A DNA stretch of 64,000 nt from Streptomyces griseofuscus (GTDB lineage Bacteria > Actinomycetota > Actinomycetes > Streptomycetales > Streptomycetaceae): NCBI RefSeq assembly GCF_014673495.1, contig NZ_CP051006.1, positions 3,658,001-3,722,000 on the forward strand, written 5' to 3'. The position numbers were made by a program, and so were the translations under genes. Positions 1 through 7,800 of the stretch are shown one piece after another (within the stretch, counting starts at the first letter, position 1; each line of letters starts with the position of its first letter). The notes under the pieces are model-generated. The model saw only the letters and a program-made list of their open reading frames with translations, searched no databases and had not been told where the DNA came from.

Positions 1-182
1 ACGAGGTTCTTGCCGACCTCGGCGTCCTCGGTCTTCCAGCCCGTGATGAAGCCCTCCTGCTGGAGGATCTCCGCGATGTGCGACTTGATCTTGGAGTGCG
101 GCATCGACACCGAGTCGTGGTAAGCCGAGTTCGCGTTCCGCAGACGCGTAAGCATGTCTGCGATCGGATCAGTCATGGTCAT
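1..182 (-). CDS. rpsH: 30S ribosomal protein S8, partial (N-terminal part)
   Basis: The minus strand from 182 encodes about 60 residues starting MTMTDPIADMLTRLRNANSA, the typical S8 N-terminus, and runs off the left edge. S8 binds the central domain of 16S rRNA and is the translational repressor of the spc operon in E. coli. Start choice is between ATG at 182 and the in-frame ATG at 176; the longer form matches streptomycete S8 as I recall it. It is the last visible gene of the spc operon, after rpsN. Confidence 0.95.
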   Translation of the reverse strand, partial: MTMTDPIADMLTRLRNANSAYHDSVSMPHSKIKSHIAEILQQEGFITGWKTEDAEVGKNL

Positions 183-393
183 GAATTGGCCTGTGGCCTT
201 TCTCGCCGGGGTTTCCTATATGCGCCATCCCTCTCCCCGTACTGGGACGGGACGGGTGCGGCGCGGGGACCTACGGCGTAGTAAGTCGTTCAGGGCGGCA
301 GAGGCCCAACCCTCCTAGCCTAAGCCATGAGAGTGGGCGCCCCTGCCGTCCCGGTTGCTTACCGAGAGGTCCAGGTATCCCTAAAAGCAGGGA
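183..393 (-). other. rpsN-rpsH spacer without a gene
   Basis: A 211-nt gap separates rpsN from rpsH, whereas most neighbouring ribosomal genes overlap or lie within 40 nt of each other. Short ORFs here have no ribosome binding site and resemble nothing known. On the minus strand there is a small stem of TCCCT/AGGGA just after rpsN and a GGCC-ACA-GGCC stem close to rpsH. It may carry regulatory RNA structure, but I see no decisive element. Confidence 0.4.
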
Positions 394-579
394 CTACCAG
401 GAGCTCTTGGTCACGCCCGGCAGCTCGCCACGGTGAGCCATCTCACGAAGGCACACGCGGCACAGGCCGAACTTGCGGTACACGGAGTGGGGGCGGCCGC
501 AGCGCTGGCAGCGGGTGTAGCCACGCACACCGAACTTGGGCTTGCGAGCAGCCTTAGCGATCAGAGCCTTCTTCGCCAT
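394..579 (-). CDS. rpsN: 30S ribosomal protein S14, zinc-binding type (type Z)
   Basis: This 61-residue protein starts MAKKALIAKAARK and has the four zinc ligands C24, C27, C40 and C43 in two CxxC pairs. That places it in the C+ (zinc) form of S14, not the longer zinc-free paralogue that is Zur-regulated in Streptomyces. It assembles into the head of the 30S subunit. An upstream in-frame ATG at 588 would add three residues (MSE) but falls over the end of rplE, so 579 is preferred. It lies 5 nt after rplE. Confidence 0.96.
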   Translation of the reverse strand: MAKKALIAKAARKPKFGVRGYTRCQRCGRPHSVYRKFGLCRVCLREMAHRGELPGVTKSSW

Positions 580-584
580 CTCGC

Positions 585-1142
585 TCACGCCTCCTTGAAC
601 GGGAAGCCGAGGTGACGAAGGAGCGCGCGGCCCTCAGCGTCGTTGGTCGCCGTGGTGACCACGGTGATGTCCATACCCCGGACGCGGTCGATCTTGTCCT
701 GGTCGATCTCGTGGAACATGACCTGCTCCGTGAGACCGAAGGTGTAGTTGCCACGGCCGTCGAACTGCTTGGGGGACAGGCCGCGGAAGTCGCGGATGCG
801 CGGGAGCGCCAGCGACAGGGTGCGGTCCAGGAACTCCCACATGCGGTCGCCACGGAGCGTGACGTGGGCACCGATCGGCTGACCCTCACGCAGCTTGAAC
901 TGCGCGATGGACTTCCGGGCCTTGGTGACGGCCGGCTTCTGACCGGTGATCGTGGTGAGGTCGCGGATGGCGCCCTCGATCAGCTTGGAGTCGCGGGCGG
1001 CGTCGCCCACACCCATGTTGACCACGATCTTGACGAGGCCGGGGATCTGCATGACGTTCTCGTACTTGAACTCGTCACGCAGCTTGCCCGCGATCTCGTC
1101 ACGGTACTTCTGCTTCAGACGCGGAGTGGTGGTGGTAGCCAT
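585..1142 (-). CDS. rplE: 50S ribosomal protein L5
   Basis: A 185-residue protein of the normal L5 length, with the conserved central stretch VNMGVGDAARDSKL and the downstream GQKPAVTKARKSIAQFKLREG block. L5 binds 5S rRNA and contacts P-site tRNA in the central protuberance of the 50S subunit. Its ATG overlaps the last base of rplX, so translation of the two is probably coupled. It is in the spc operon between rplX and rpsN. Confidence 0.97.
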   Translation of the reverse strand: MATTTTPRLKQKYRDEIAGKLRDEFKYENVMQIPGLVKIVVNMGVGDAARDSKLIEGAIRDLTTITGQKPAVTKARKSIAQFKLREGQPIGAHVTLRGDRMWEFLDRTLSLALPRIRDFRGLSPKQFDGRGNYTFGLTEQVMFHEIDQDKIDRVRGMDITVVTTATNDAEGRALLRHLGFPFKEA

Positions 1143-1465
1143 CAGATGTCCTCACCCGTCCGCTTGGCAACGCGGATCTTGTTGCCCTCTTCGTCGAAGC
1201 GGTAGCCGACACGAGTGACGACCTTCTCGCCGTCCTTCTCCACGACCAGCTGGACGTTGGAGACGTGGATCGGCGCCTCGGTGGTCACGATGCCGCCGGC
1301 CTGGGAGCCACTGGCGGTCGGACCGGCCTTCGTGTGCTTCTTGACCCGGTTGACACCCTCGACCAGGACACGCTCGTCGCGCGGGTAAGCGGCAATGACC
1401 TTGCCCTGCTTGCCCTTGTCCTTGCCGGTGATGACCTGGACCAGGTCGCCCTTCTTGATCTTCAT
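1142..1465 (-). CDS. rplX: 50S ribosomal protein L24
   Basis: This 107-residue protein opens with a KOW motif (KIKKGDLVQVITGKDKGKQG, residues 2-21), the L24 signature. L24 is an early assembly protein that nucleates folding of 23S rRNA near the exit tunnel. Its start is 2 nt after the rplN stop and its stop overlaps the rplE start. Confidence 0.97.
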   Translation of the reverse strand: MKIKKGDLVQVITGKDKGKQGKVIAAYPRDERVLVEGVNRVKKHTKAGPTASGSQAGGIVTTEAPIHVSNVQLVVEKDGEKVVTRVGYRFDEEGNKIRVAKRTGEDI

Positions 1466-1467
1466 GC

Positions 1468-1836
1468 TTACAGCACCTCCGGCGCGAGCGAGATGATCTT
1501 CATGAACTTCTTCTCGCGCAGCTCACGGCCGACCGGGCCGAAGATACGGGTGCCGCGAGGGTCGCCGTCGTTCTTCAGAATGACGGCGGCGTTCTCGTCG
1601 AAGCGGATGTACGAGCCGTCCGGACGGCGGCGCTCCTTGACGGTGCGAACGATGACCGCCTTGACGACGTCACCCTTCTTCACGTTGCCACCGGGGATCG
1701 CGTCCTTGACGGTGGCGACGATGACGTCACCGATGCCCGCGTAGCGGCGACCGGAGCCACCGAGCACACGGATGCAAAGGATCTCCTTCGCACCAGTGTT
1801 GTCGGCGACACGCAGTCGCGACTCCTGCTGGATCAC
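1468..1836 (-). CDS. rplN: 50S ribosomal protein L14
   Basis: A 122-residue protein starting MIQQESRLRVADNTGAKEIL, the highly conserved L14 N-terminus. L14 forms an intersubunit bridge and is the first gene of the spc operon in E. coli. Here it follows a 129-nt hairpin-rich gap after rpsQ, which marks the same operon boundary. Confidence 0.97.
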   Translation of the reverse strand: MIQQESRLRVADNTGAKEILCIRVLGGSGRRYAGIGDVIVATVKDAIPGGNVKKGDVVKAVIVRTVKERRRPDGSYIRFDENAAVILKNDGDPRGTRIFGPVGRELREKKFMKIISLAPEVL

Positions 1837-1965
1837 GTCTATCTCCTGAATGTCTGCCGGTTCCCCGGGGGCTGCTCGATCGAGCGGCCCCCGGAGCCTG
1901 GCGGAACTGTCCTGCGAGGGGCGCCCCGCAGGAACCTACTGGTGGAATTCCCTTGCGGGAATTAC
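1837..1965 (-). promoter_or_regulatory. Structured spacer with three hairpins at the S10/spc operon boundary
   Basis: Three inverted repeats stand in a row: 1865-1894 (near-perfect 30-nt palindrome, CCGGGGGC arms), 1911-1932 (CCTGCG arms), and 1947-1962 (ATTCCC/GGGAAT around TTGC). No U-tract follows the strong first palindrome in the direction of transcription. Other gaps in this operon are mostly under 45 nt. The location between rpsQ and rplN suggests a processing, attenuation or repressor-binding site; that role is inferred. Confidence 0.6.
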
Positions 1966-2250
1966 CTACTTGGCCTTCTCAAGGATCTCGACGACGCGCC
2001 AGCGCTTCGTCGCGGACAGCGGCCGGGTCTCCATGAGGAGGACACGGTCGCCGACACCCGCGGCGTTCTGCTCGTCGTGCGCCTTGAGCTTGTTCGTACG
2101 GCGGATGACCTTGCCGTACAGCGCGTGCTTCACACGGTCCTCGACGGCGACGACGACGGTCTTGTCCATCTTGTCGCTGACGACGAGACCCTCACGGGTC
2201 TTGCGGAAGCCGCGGGCCTCTGCGTTCTCAGTCACGTTCTTCTCGCTCAT
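1966..2250 (-). CDS. rpsQ: 30S ribosomal protein S17
   Basis: A 94-residue OB-fold protein with the S17 signature: GLVVSDKMDKTVVVAVEDR, then HALYGKVIRRTNKLKAHDE, then GDRVLLMETRPLS. It binds 16S rRNA in the 30S body and is the last gene of the S10 operon. Compared with E. coli S17 it has an N-terminal extension of about 10 residues, usual in actinobacteria. The start overlaps the last base of rpmC. Confidence 0.97.
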   Translation of the reverse strand: MSEKNVTENAEARGFRKTREGLVVSDKMDKTVVVAVEDRVKHALYGKVIRRTNKLKAHDEQNAAGVGDRVLLMETRPLSATKRWRVVEILEKAK

Positions 2251-2474
2251 CAGGCGTTCTCCACCGTTTCGATGCCCAGCTCACGCTCGCGCATCAGGGT
2301 GTAGATCCGCGCGATGTCCTTGCGGACCGCCTTCAGACGGCCATGGTTCTCGAGCTGACCAGTCGCCGCCTGGAAGCGGAGGTTGAACAGCTCTTCCTTG
2401 GCCTCGCGGAGCTTCGCAAGAAGCTCCTCGTTGCCCAGCTCGCGCAGCTCGGACGCCTTGGTACCGGCCGACAT
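2250..2474 (-). CDS. rpmC: 50S ribosomal protein L29
   Basis: This 74-residue, mainly helical protein contains the L29 core KEELFNLRFQAATGQLENHGR. L29 lies at the polypeptide exit, where trigger factor and SRP dock. ATG 2474 is chosen, giving MSAGTKASEL with a 1-nt TGATG overlap with the rplP stop; an in-frame GTG one codon upstream (2477) is the alternative. Confidence 0.95.
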   Translation of the reverse strand: MSAGTKASELRELGNEELLAKLREAKEELFNLRFQAATGQLENHGRLKAVRKDIARIYTLMRERELGIETVENA

Positions 2475-2893
2475 CACGCTTCACCTGCCTCGCGCTTGAC
2501 GATCCGGCACTTCATCGGCAGCTTGTGGGCCGCACGAGTCAGCGCCTCACGGGCGATCTTCTCGTTGGGGTACGACAGCTCGAACATGACGCGTCCGGGC
2601 TTGACGTTGGCGATCCACCACTCCGGAGAACCCTTACCGGAACCCATGCGGGTCTCGGCGGGCTTCTTGGTGAGGGGACGGTCCGGGTAGATGTTGATCC
2701 AGACCTTGCCGCCACGCTTGATGTGGCGGGTCATCGCGATACGAGCCGCCTCGATCTGGCGGTTCGTGACGTAGGCCGGGGTCAGCGCCTGGATGCCGTA
2801 CTCGCCGAACGCAACCTGCGTGCCACCCTTGGCCATACCATCGCGCTTCGGGTGGTGCTGCTTGCGGTGCTTGACCCTACGGGGGATCAGCAT
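2474..2893 (-). CDS. rplP: 50S ribosomal protein L16
   Basis: A 139-residue protein starting MLIPRRVKHRKQHHP, with the conserved KGGTQVAFGEYGIQAL and RMGSGKGSPEWWIANVKPG segments. L16 organises the A-site region of the peptidyl transferase centre. Start is 5 nt after the rpsC stop; its stop overlaps rpmC. Confidence 0.97.
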   Translation of the reverse strand: MLIPRRVKHRKQHHPKRDGMAKGGTQVAFGEYGIQALTPAYVTNRQIEAARIAMTRHIKRGGKVWINIYPDRPLTKKPAETRMGSGKGSPEWWIANVKPGRVMFELSYPNEKIAREALTRAAHKLPMKCRIVKREAGEA

Positions 2894-2898
2894 TTCGG

Positions 2899-3720
2899 TC
2901 AGGCCTCCGTTCCGGTGCTCTCAGCCGGAGCGGCGGCGGGAGCCTCGGCCTTGGGGGCCTCGGCGCCGGCAGCCTGCTGCGGCTTGCGACCGCGCCGCTC
3001 GCCACCACGGCCACCACGGGCCGGGCGGTCGGCACCGCCACGGGCCGGGCGGTTACCCGCACGGGCCGCAGCGTTCTCGGCGCGGACCTCGGCGATGTTC
3101 TTGACGTCGCCCTTGTAGATCCAGACCTTCACACCGATGCGGCCGAAGGTCGTCTTGGCCTCGAAGAAGCCGTAGTCCACGTTCGCGCGGAGCGTGTGCA
3201 GGGGCACACGGCCCTCGCGGTAGAACTCCGAGCGGGACATCTCGGCGCCACCGAGGCGGCCACCGCACTGGATCTTGATGCCCTTGGCGCCCGCCTTCAT
3301 CGCCGACTGCATGCTCTTACGCATGGCACGGCGGAAGGAGACACGGGAGGAGAGCTGCTCGGCGACGGCCTGGGCCACCAGCTGAGCGTCCGTCTCCGGG
3401 TTCTTGACCTCGAGGATGTTGAGCTGAACCTGCTTGCCGGTCAGCTTCTCCAGGTCACCGCGGATGCGGTCGGCCTCGGCGCCGCGGCGGCCGATGACGA
3501 TGCCCGGACGAGCGGTGTGGATGTCCACACGGACACGGTCACGGGTGCGCTCGATCTCAACCTTCGAGATGCCGGCGCGCTCCATGCCGGACGTCATCAT
3601 CCGACGGATGGCGACGTCTTCCTTGACGTAGTCCTTGTACAGCTTGTCGGCGTACCAACGCGACTTGAAGTCGGTCGTGACACCGAGCCGGAACCCATGC
3701 GGGTTAACCTTCTGGCCCAT
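2899..3720 (-). CDS. rpsC: 30S ribosomal protein S3
   Basis: A 273-residue S3 starting MGQKVNPHGFRLG. The KH domain has its GxxG loop at G77-RR-G80 (VIGRRGAEADRI). S3 is part of the mRNA entry tunnel and its helicase activity. After about residue 215 a tail rich in Ala, Arg, Gly and Pro extends it well beyond E. coli S3 (233 residues), as is common in streptomycetes. The start overlaps the last base of rplV. Confidence 0.97.
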   Translation of the reverse strand: MGQKVNPHGFRLGVTTDFKSRWYADKLYKDYVKEDVAIRRMMTSGMERAGISKVEIERTRDRVRVDIHTARPGIVIGRRGAEADRIRGDLEKLTGKQVQLNILEVKNPETDAQLVAQAVAEQLSSRVSFRRAMRKSMQSAMKAGAKGIKIQCGGRLGGAEMSRSEFYREGRVPLHTLRANVDYGFFEAKTTFGRIGVKVWIYKGDVKNIAEVRAENAAARAGNRPARGGADRPARGGRGGERRGRKPQQAAGAEAPKAEAPAAAPAESTGTEA

Positions 3721-4067
3721 TACCGGGTTCCTTCCTTGCTGCTGACGACCACGGTGATGTGGCTGGTCCGCTTGCGGATCCGGTAGGCACGGCCCTGGGC
3801 ACGCGGACGGAACCGCTTCAGGGTCGGGCCCTCGTCGACGTAGGCCTCGGAGATGACCAGGCTGTCGACATCGGTGTGGTCGTAGTTGTGCGCGGCATTG
3901 GCAATGGCGCTGTCCAGCACCTTGCCGACCGGAACCGAGGCTGCCTGCGGGGCGAATCGCAGAACAGCCTGGGCCTCCGTGGCGTCCATGCCACGGATGA
4001 GGTCCACCACACGGCGGGCCTTCATGGGCGTGACGCGGATGTACCGCGCCTGGGCCCTGGCTTCCAT
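3720..4067 (-). CDS. rplV: 50S ribosomal protein L22
   Basis: A 115-residue L22 with ARYIRVTPMKARRVVDLIRG near the N-terminus and RAQGRAYRIRKRTSHITVVV near the C-terminus. The loop between them lines the exit tunnel and is a known site of macrolide-resistance mutations; I see no insertion or deletion in it. It lies 45 nt downstream of rpsS. Confidence 0.97.
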   Translation of the reverse strand: MEARAQARYIRVTPMKARRVVDLIRGMDATEAQAVLRFAPQAASVPVGKVLDSAIANAAHNYDHTDVDSLVISEAYVDEGPTLKRFRPRAQGRAYRIRKRTSHITVVVSSKEGTR

Positions 4068-4112
4068 GGTTGTCCCTTCAGAGTTACTTACTTGTCTGAA
4101 TGCGATCCGCGA

Positions 4113-4394
4113 TTAGCGGCGCTTCGACTTCCGGTCGTCCTTGACGTGGCCGCGGAAGGTGCGCGTCGGCGAGAACTCGCCGAGCTTGTGGCCGACCATC
4201 GACTCGGTGACGAACACCGGGATGTGGGTCTTGCCGTTGTGCACCGCGATCGTGTGGCCGAGCATGGCCGGGACGATCATCGAGCGACGGGACCAGGTCT
4301 TGATGACGTTCTTGGTGCCGGCTTCGTTCTGCGTGTCCACCTTCTTGATCAGGTGGTCGTCGACGAAGGGCCCCTTCTTCAAGCTACGAGGCAT
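4113..4394 (-). CDS. rpsS: 30S ribosomal protein S19
   Basis: A 93-residue protein starting MPRSLKKGPFVDDHLIKKV, the S19 signature, followed by WSRRSMIVPAMLGHTIAVHNG and GHKLGEFSPTRTF. S19 forms a complex with S13 in the 30S head. It lies 12 nt after rplB. Confidence 0.97.
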   Translation of the reverse strand: MPRSLKKGPFVDDHLIKKVDTQNEAGTKNVIKTWSRRSMIVPAMLGHTIAVHNGKTHIPVFVTESMVGHKLGEFSPTRTFRGHVKDDRKSKRR

Positions 4395-4406
4395 CTCAAC
4401 CCGTCC

Positions 4407-5243
4407 TTAGCGCTTCTTGTTCGTCTTGCGGCGGCGGACGATGTACTTGTTCGACGCCTTCTTGGGCGAACGAGTACGGCCTTCCTTCTTGCCCCACGGG
4501 GACACGGGGTGACGGCCACCGGAGGTCCGGCCCTCGCCACCACCGTGCGGGTGGTCGACCGGGTTCATGACGACACCACGGACGGTCGGGCGAACGCCCA
4601 GCCACCGCTTACGGCCGGCCTTACCCCAGTTGATGTTGCTCTGCTCGGCGTTGCCGACCTCACCGACGGTGGCGCGGCAGCGGACGTCGACCAGGCGGAT
4701 CTCGCCGGACGGCATGCGCAGGTGGGCCATGGAGCCCTCCTTCGCGAGCAGCTGCACGGAGGCACCGGCGGAGCGGGCGAACTTGGCACCGCCACCGGGA
4801 CGGAGCTCGATCGCGTGGATCGTGGTACCGACCGGGATGTTGCGGAGCGCCAGGTTGTTGCCCGGCTTGATGTCGGCCCCGGGACCGTTCTCGACGCGGT
4901 CACCCTGCTGGAGGTTGCGCGGGGCGAGGATGTAGCGCTTCTCGCCGTCGGCGTAGTGCAGCAGCGCGATGCGCGCGGTGCGGTTGGGGTCGTACTCGAT
5001 GTGCGCGACCTTCGCCGGCACGCCGTCCTTGTCGTGACGACGGAAGTCGATCACACGGTAGGCGCGCTTGTGTCCGCCACCCTGGTGGCGAACGGTCACA
5101 CGACCGGCGTTGTTACGGCCGCCCTTGCTGTGCAGGGGACGGACCAGCGACTTCTCCGGCGTGGACCGCGTGACCTCGACGAAGTCGGCGACGCTGGCGC
5201 CACGACGGCCCGGCGTAGTCGGCTTGTACTTGCGGATTCCCAT
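4407..5243 (-). CDS. rplB: 50S ribosomal protein L2
   Basis: A 278-residue L2 of standard length. It contains GGRNNAGRVTVRHQGGGHK near residue 45 and the C-terminal NPVDHPHGGGEGR motif with the conserved histidine implicated in peptidyl transferase activity. L2 is essential for subunit association. It lies 40 nt downstream of rplW. Confidence 0.98.
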   Translation of the reverse strand: MGIRKYKPTTPGRRGASVADFVEVTRSTPEKSLVRPLHSKGGRNNAGRVTVRHQGGGHKRAYRVIDFRRHDKDGVPAKVAHIEYDPNRTARIALLHYADGEKRYILAPRNLQQGDRVENGPGADIKPGNNLALRNIPVGTTIHAIELRPGGGAKFARSAGASVQLLAKEGSMAHLRMPSGEIRLVDVRCRATVGEVGNAEQSNINWGKAGRKRWLGVRPTVRGVVMNPVDHPHGGGEGRTSGGRHPVSPWGKKEGRTRSPKKASNKYIVRRRKTNKKR

Positions 5244-5283
5244 TTCTCAGTCCTCGTCCGATATCGGACGATCCGGACCGCCC

Positions 5284-5703
5284 TTAGGCGGTCGGACCGC
5301 CGAAGATGTCGATACGGTCGCCCTCGGCGAGGGTCACGATCGCGCGCTTGGTGGCGGCACGCTGACCGAAGCCGGTCTTCGTGCGCTTGCGCTTGCCCTG
5401 GCGGTTGATCGTGTTGACCCCGGTGACCTTGACGTCGAAGACCGCCTGGACGGCCTGCTTGATCTGGGTCTTGTTGGCGTTCGGGTCGACGATGAACGTG
5501 TACTTGTTGTCGTCGAGGAGCGCGTAGCTCTTCTCCGAGACGACCGGCTTCAGCAGGACGTCACGGGGGTCCGTGTACGACTTGCTCAGCGGCGTCTCGA
5601 CGGTGTTCTTGCCCTCGGTGGCGTGGCGACGCGCCTTGGCGACGCGCGCGGCCTTGGCGGCCTTGGCGGCCTTCGAGGCAATAGCGGGGTGACGGATAGC
5701 CAT
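5284..5703 (-). CDS. rplW: 50S ribosomal protein L23
   Basis: A 139-residue protein whose C-terminal part is L23 (DVLLKPVVSEKSYALLDDNK, then a region matching AVFDVKVTGVNTINRQGKRKR). About 35 residues of Ala/Lys-rich N-terminal extension precede the domain, longer than E. coli L23 (100 residues). L23 is the docking site for trigger factor and SRP. The start overlaps the last base of rplD. Confidence 0.96.
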   Translation of the reverse strand: MAIRHPAIASKAAKAAKAARVAKARRHATEGKNTVETPLSKSYTDPRDVLLKPVVSEKSYALLDDNKYTFIVDPNANKTQIKQAVQAVFDVKVTGVNTINRQGKRKRTKTGFGQRAATKRAIVTLAEGDRIDIFGGPTA

Positions 5704-6353
5704 CAGGCCTCGCTCCCTTCGGTGTCAGCGGCCTTGGGGCCAGACACGAAGGACTCGAAAGCGGCCTGGGTGAAGACCACGTCGTCCGAGACGAGAACGT
5801 CGTACGTGTTCAGCTGGCCCGGCTCCAGGATGTGGACCTGGGGCAGGTTGCGGGCGGACAGCCACGCGGCCTCGTCGGAGCGGTCGACGACCAGGAGCAG
5901 GTTCTTGCGCTCCGAGATCTTGCCGAACAGGCTCTTCGCGGCCTTGGTGGACGCCTGGCCCTCGACCACGCCGGCGACGACGTGGATGCGGTTGTGACGC
6001 GCCCGGTCGGTGAGGGCACCGCGCAGGGCGGCGGCCTTCATCTTCTTCGGGGTGCGCTGCGAGTAGTCACGCGGCACGGGACCGTGCACGACGCCACCAC
6101 CGGCGAACTGCGGAGCGCGGGTCGAACCCTGACGGGCGCGACCGGTGCCCTTCTGGCGGTACGGCTTCTTGCCGCCACCACGGACCTCGCCACGCGTCTT
6201 GGTCTTGTGCGTGCCCTGACGGGCCGCGGCCAGCTGCGCGACGACGACCTGGTGGATCAGCGGGACGCTGACCTTGGCGTCGAAGATCTCCGCGGGGAGC
6301 TCGACGGAACCGGCCTTCTCGCCCGCCGGCGAAAGGATGTCAACAGTGCTCAT
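5703..6353 (-). CDS. rplD: 50S ribosomal protein L4
   Basis: A 216-residue L4 with the basic loop TRGEVRGGGKKPYRQKGTGR that reaches into the exit tunnel, followed by RQGSTRAPQFAGGGVVHGP. In E. coli L4 also represses the S10 operon through its leader; whether that holds here cannot be told from sequence. Start is 8 nt after rplC. Confidence 0.97.
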   Translation of the reverse strand: MSTVDILSPAGEKAGSVELPAEIFDAKVSVPLIHQVVVAQLAAARQGTHKTKTRGEVRGGGKKPYRQKGTGRARQGSTRAPQFAGGGVVHGPVPRDYSQRTPKKMKAAALRGALTDRARHNRIHVVAGVVEGQASTKAAKSLFGKISERKNLLLVVDRSDEAAWLSARNLPQVHILEPGQLNTYDVLVSDDVVFTQAAFESFVSGPKAADTEGSEA

Positions 6354-6361
6354 CGGTTACC

Positions 6362-7006
6362 TCAGGCCCCCTTGGCCGCGGTGCGGACCAGGACGAGGCC
6401 GCCGTTCGGACCGGGAACCGCGCCCTTGATGAGCAGCAGACCCTTCTCCGCGTCAACGGCGTGGACGGTCAGGTTCTGGGTGGTGACCCGCTCGTTGCCC
6501 ATACGACCCGCCATGCGGAGGCCCTTGAACACGCGGCCCGGGGTGGCGCAGCCACCGATGGAACCGGGCGAGCGGTGCTTGCGCTGGGTGCCGTGTCCGG
6601 CGCCGAGGCCCTTGAAGTTGTGACGCTTCATGACACCGGCGAAGCCCTTGCCCTTGCTCTTGCCGGTCACGTCCACCTTGACGCCCGCCTCGAAGACCTC
6701 AGCAGAGATCTCCTGGCCCAGCGTGTACTCGGAGGCGTCCGCGGTGCGGATCTCGACGAGGTGGCGGCGGGGGGTGACGTCGGCCTTGGCGAAGTGGCCC
6801 TTGAGGGGCTTGTTCACCTTGCGCGGGTCGATCTCGCCGAACGCGATCTGGACGGACTCGTAGCCGTCGACGTCGTTCGTGCGGACCTGGGTGACGACGT
6901 TGGGGCCGGCCTTGACGACGGTGACCGGAACAACACGGTTGTTCTCGTCCCACACCTGCGTCATGCCGAGCTTCTCGCCCAGGATGCCCTTGATCTGCTT
7001 AGCCAT
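6362..7006 (-). CDS. rplC: 50S ribosomal protein L3
   Basis: A 214-residue L3 starting MAKQIKGILGEKLGMTQVWD, with the conserved GKGFAGVMKRHNFKGLGAGH segment whose tip approaches the peptidyl transferase centre, and SIGGCATPGRVFKG. L3 is an assembly initiator of the 50S subunit. It lies 17 nt after rpsJ. Confidence 0.97.
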   Translation of the reverse strand: MAKQIKGILGEKLGMTQVWDENNRVVPVTVVKAGPNVVTQVRTNDVDGYESVQIAFGEIDPRKVNKPLKGHFAKADVTPRRHLVEIRTADASEYTLGQEISAEVFEAGVKVDVTGKSKGKGFAGVMKRHNFKGLGAGHGTQRKHRSPGSIGGCATPGRVFKGLRMAGRMGNERVTTQNLTVHAVDAEKGLLLIKGAVPGPNGGLVLVRTAAKGA

Positions 7007-7023
7007 TCTCAGATCACCAGCCC

Positions 7024-7332
7024 TCAGAGCTTGATCTCGATGTCGACACCGGCCGGGAGGTCGAGTCGCATCAGAGAGTCAACGGTCTTGGGGGTCGGGT
7101 CGAGGATGTCGATCAGGCGCTTGTGCGTGCGCATCTCGAAGTGCTCGCGCGAGTCCTTGTACTTGTGCGGCGACTTGATGACGCAGTACACGTTCTTCTC
7201 AGTGGGCAGCGGCACCGGGCCCGCGACCGACGCACCAGTGCGGGTCACCGTCTCGACGATCTTCTTCGCCGAGGAGTCGATGACCTCGTGGTCGTAGGCC
7301 TTGAGCCGGATGCGGATCTTCTGTCCCGCCAT
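7024..7332 (-). CDS. rpsJ: 30S ribosomal protein S10
   Basis: A 102-residue S10 starting MAGQKIRIRLKAYDHEVIDS, with the long loop residues HFEMRTHKRLIDI intact. S10 belongs to the 30S head and is also NusE, the partner of NusG/NusB in antitermination. It is the first gene of the S10 operon, after a leader of about 380 nt. Confidence 0.97.
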   Translation of the reverse strand: MAGQKIRIRLKAYDHEVIDSSAKKIVETVTRTGASVAGPVPLPTEKNVYCVIKSPHKYKDSREHFEMRTHKRLIDILDPTPKTVDSLMRLDLPAGVDIEIKL

Positions 7333-7715
7333 GGCTACTCAGTAGTCCTGTCTCTTCTAACGCTCTGGGACCCGGTGGTTTCCGGTACCCGCCTTCTCCG
7401 ACCCACGCGGTCGGGCGTGTCGCGCTCCCGCTGACATGAATGTCCCTTGTTCGAACATCCCTGCGGGGAATGCACACGGCCCTTCCGGAAACCGCGGACC
7501 GGGGACCTCGGGCCCACCGGGCGCCTGGTCGGTGTCGCGCCCACACTTCCCGGAAGATTCCCGTACGTCCGCCCCAGTGCTGCCCGAGGGCAGTTAGGGC
7601 GACGAGTACTGTGGGACTCGCTTCCGGTCCTCCCGGCGGGAGGCGCGCAGCATCAACACTCGACCGAGCAACTCGGACAGTCTGCCATACAGCCGGGGGG
7701 CTCCGCCAATCGAGC
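7333..7715 (-). promoter_or_regulatory. S10 operon leader RNA
   Basis: The roughly 380 nt between the promoter at 7721-7748 and rpsJ contain no gene I can support. The leader carries the 27-nt element also found before rpsL (7396-7422). A long untranslated leader on an S10 operon suggests translational or transcriptional feedback control; the mechanism here is not visible. Confidence 0.6.
7396..7422 (-). promoter_or_regulatory. 27-nt leader element shared with the rpsL leader
   Basis: On the minus strand the core is CCGACC-GCGTG-GGTCGG, a 6-bp hairpin, preceded by CGACACGC and followed by AG. It matches 20784-20810 at 26 of 27 positions. It lies 64 nt before the rpsJ start. The only other copy I found in the window is in another ribosomal leader, so it is probably a functional RNA or protein-binding element. 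Confidence 0.65.
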
Positions 7716-7720
7716 CGAAG

Positions 7721-7748
7721 AGATTACCCCTGGAGTGACGTAGGTCAA
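7721..7748 (-). promoter_or_regulatory. S10 operon promoter, HrdB-like
   Basis: Minus strand: -35 TTGACC (7743-7748), 16-nt spacer, -10 TAATCT (7721-7726). This fits the principal vegetative sigma consensus of streptomycetes. Transcription would start near 7714. The promoter sits only 50 nt from the end of the lipoprotein gene transcribed towards it. Confidence 0.7.
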
Positions 7749-7800
7749 GCCGAACCCGCGGTCGGCGCACCGGTGAGCGCGGAACGTGTGGCCGCGCCGC

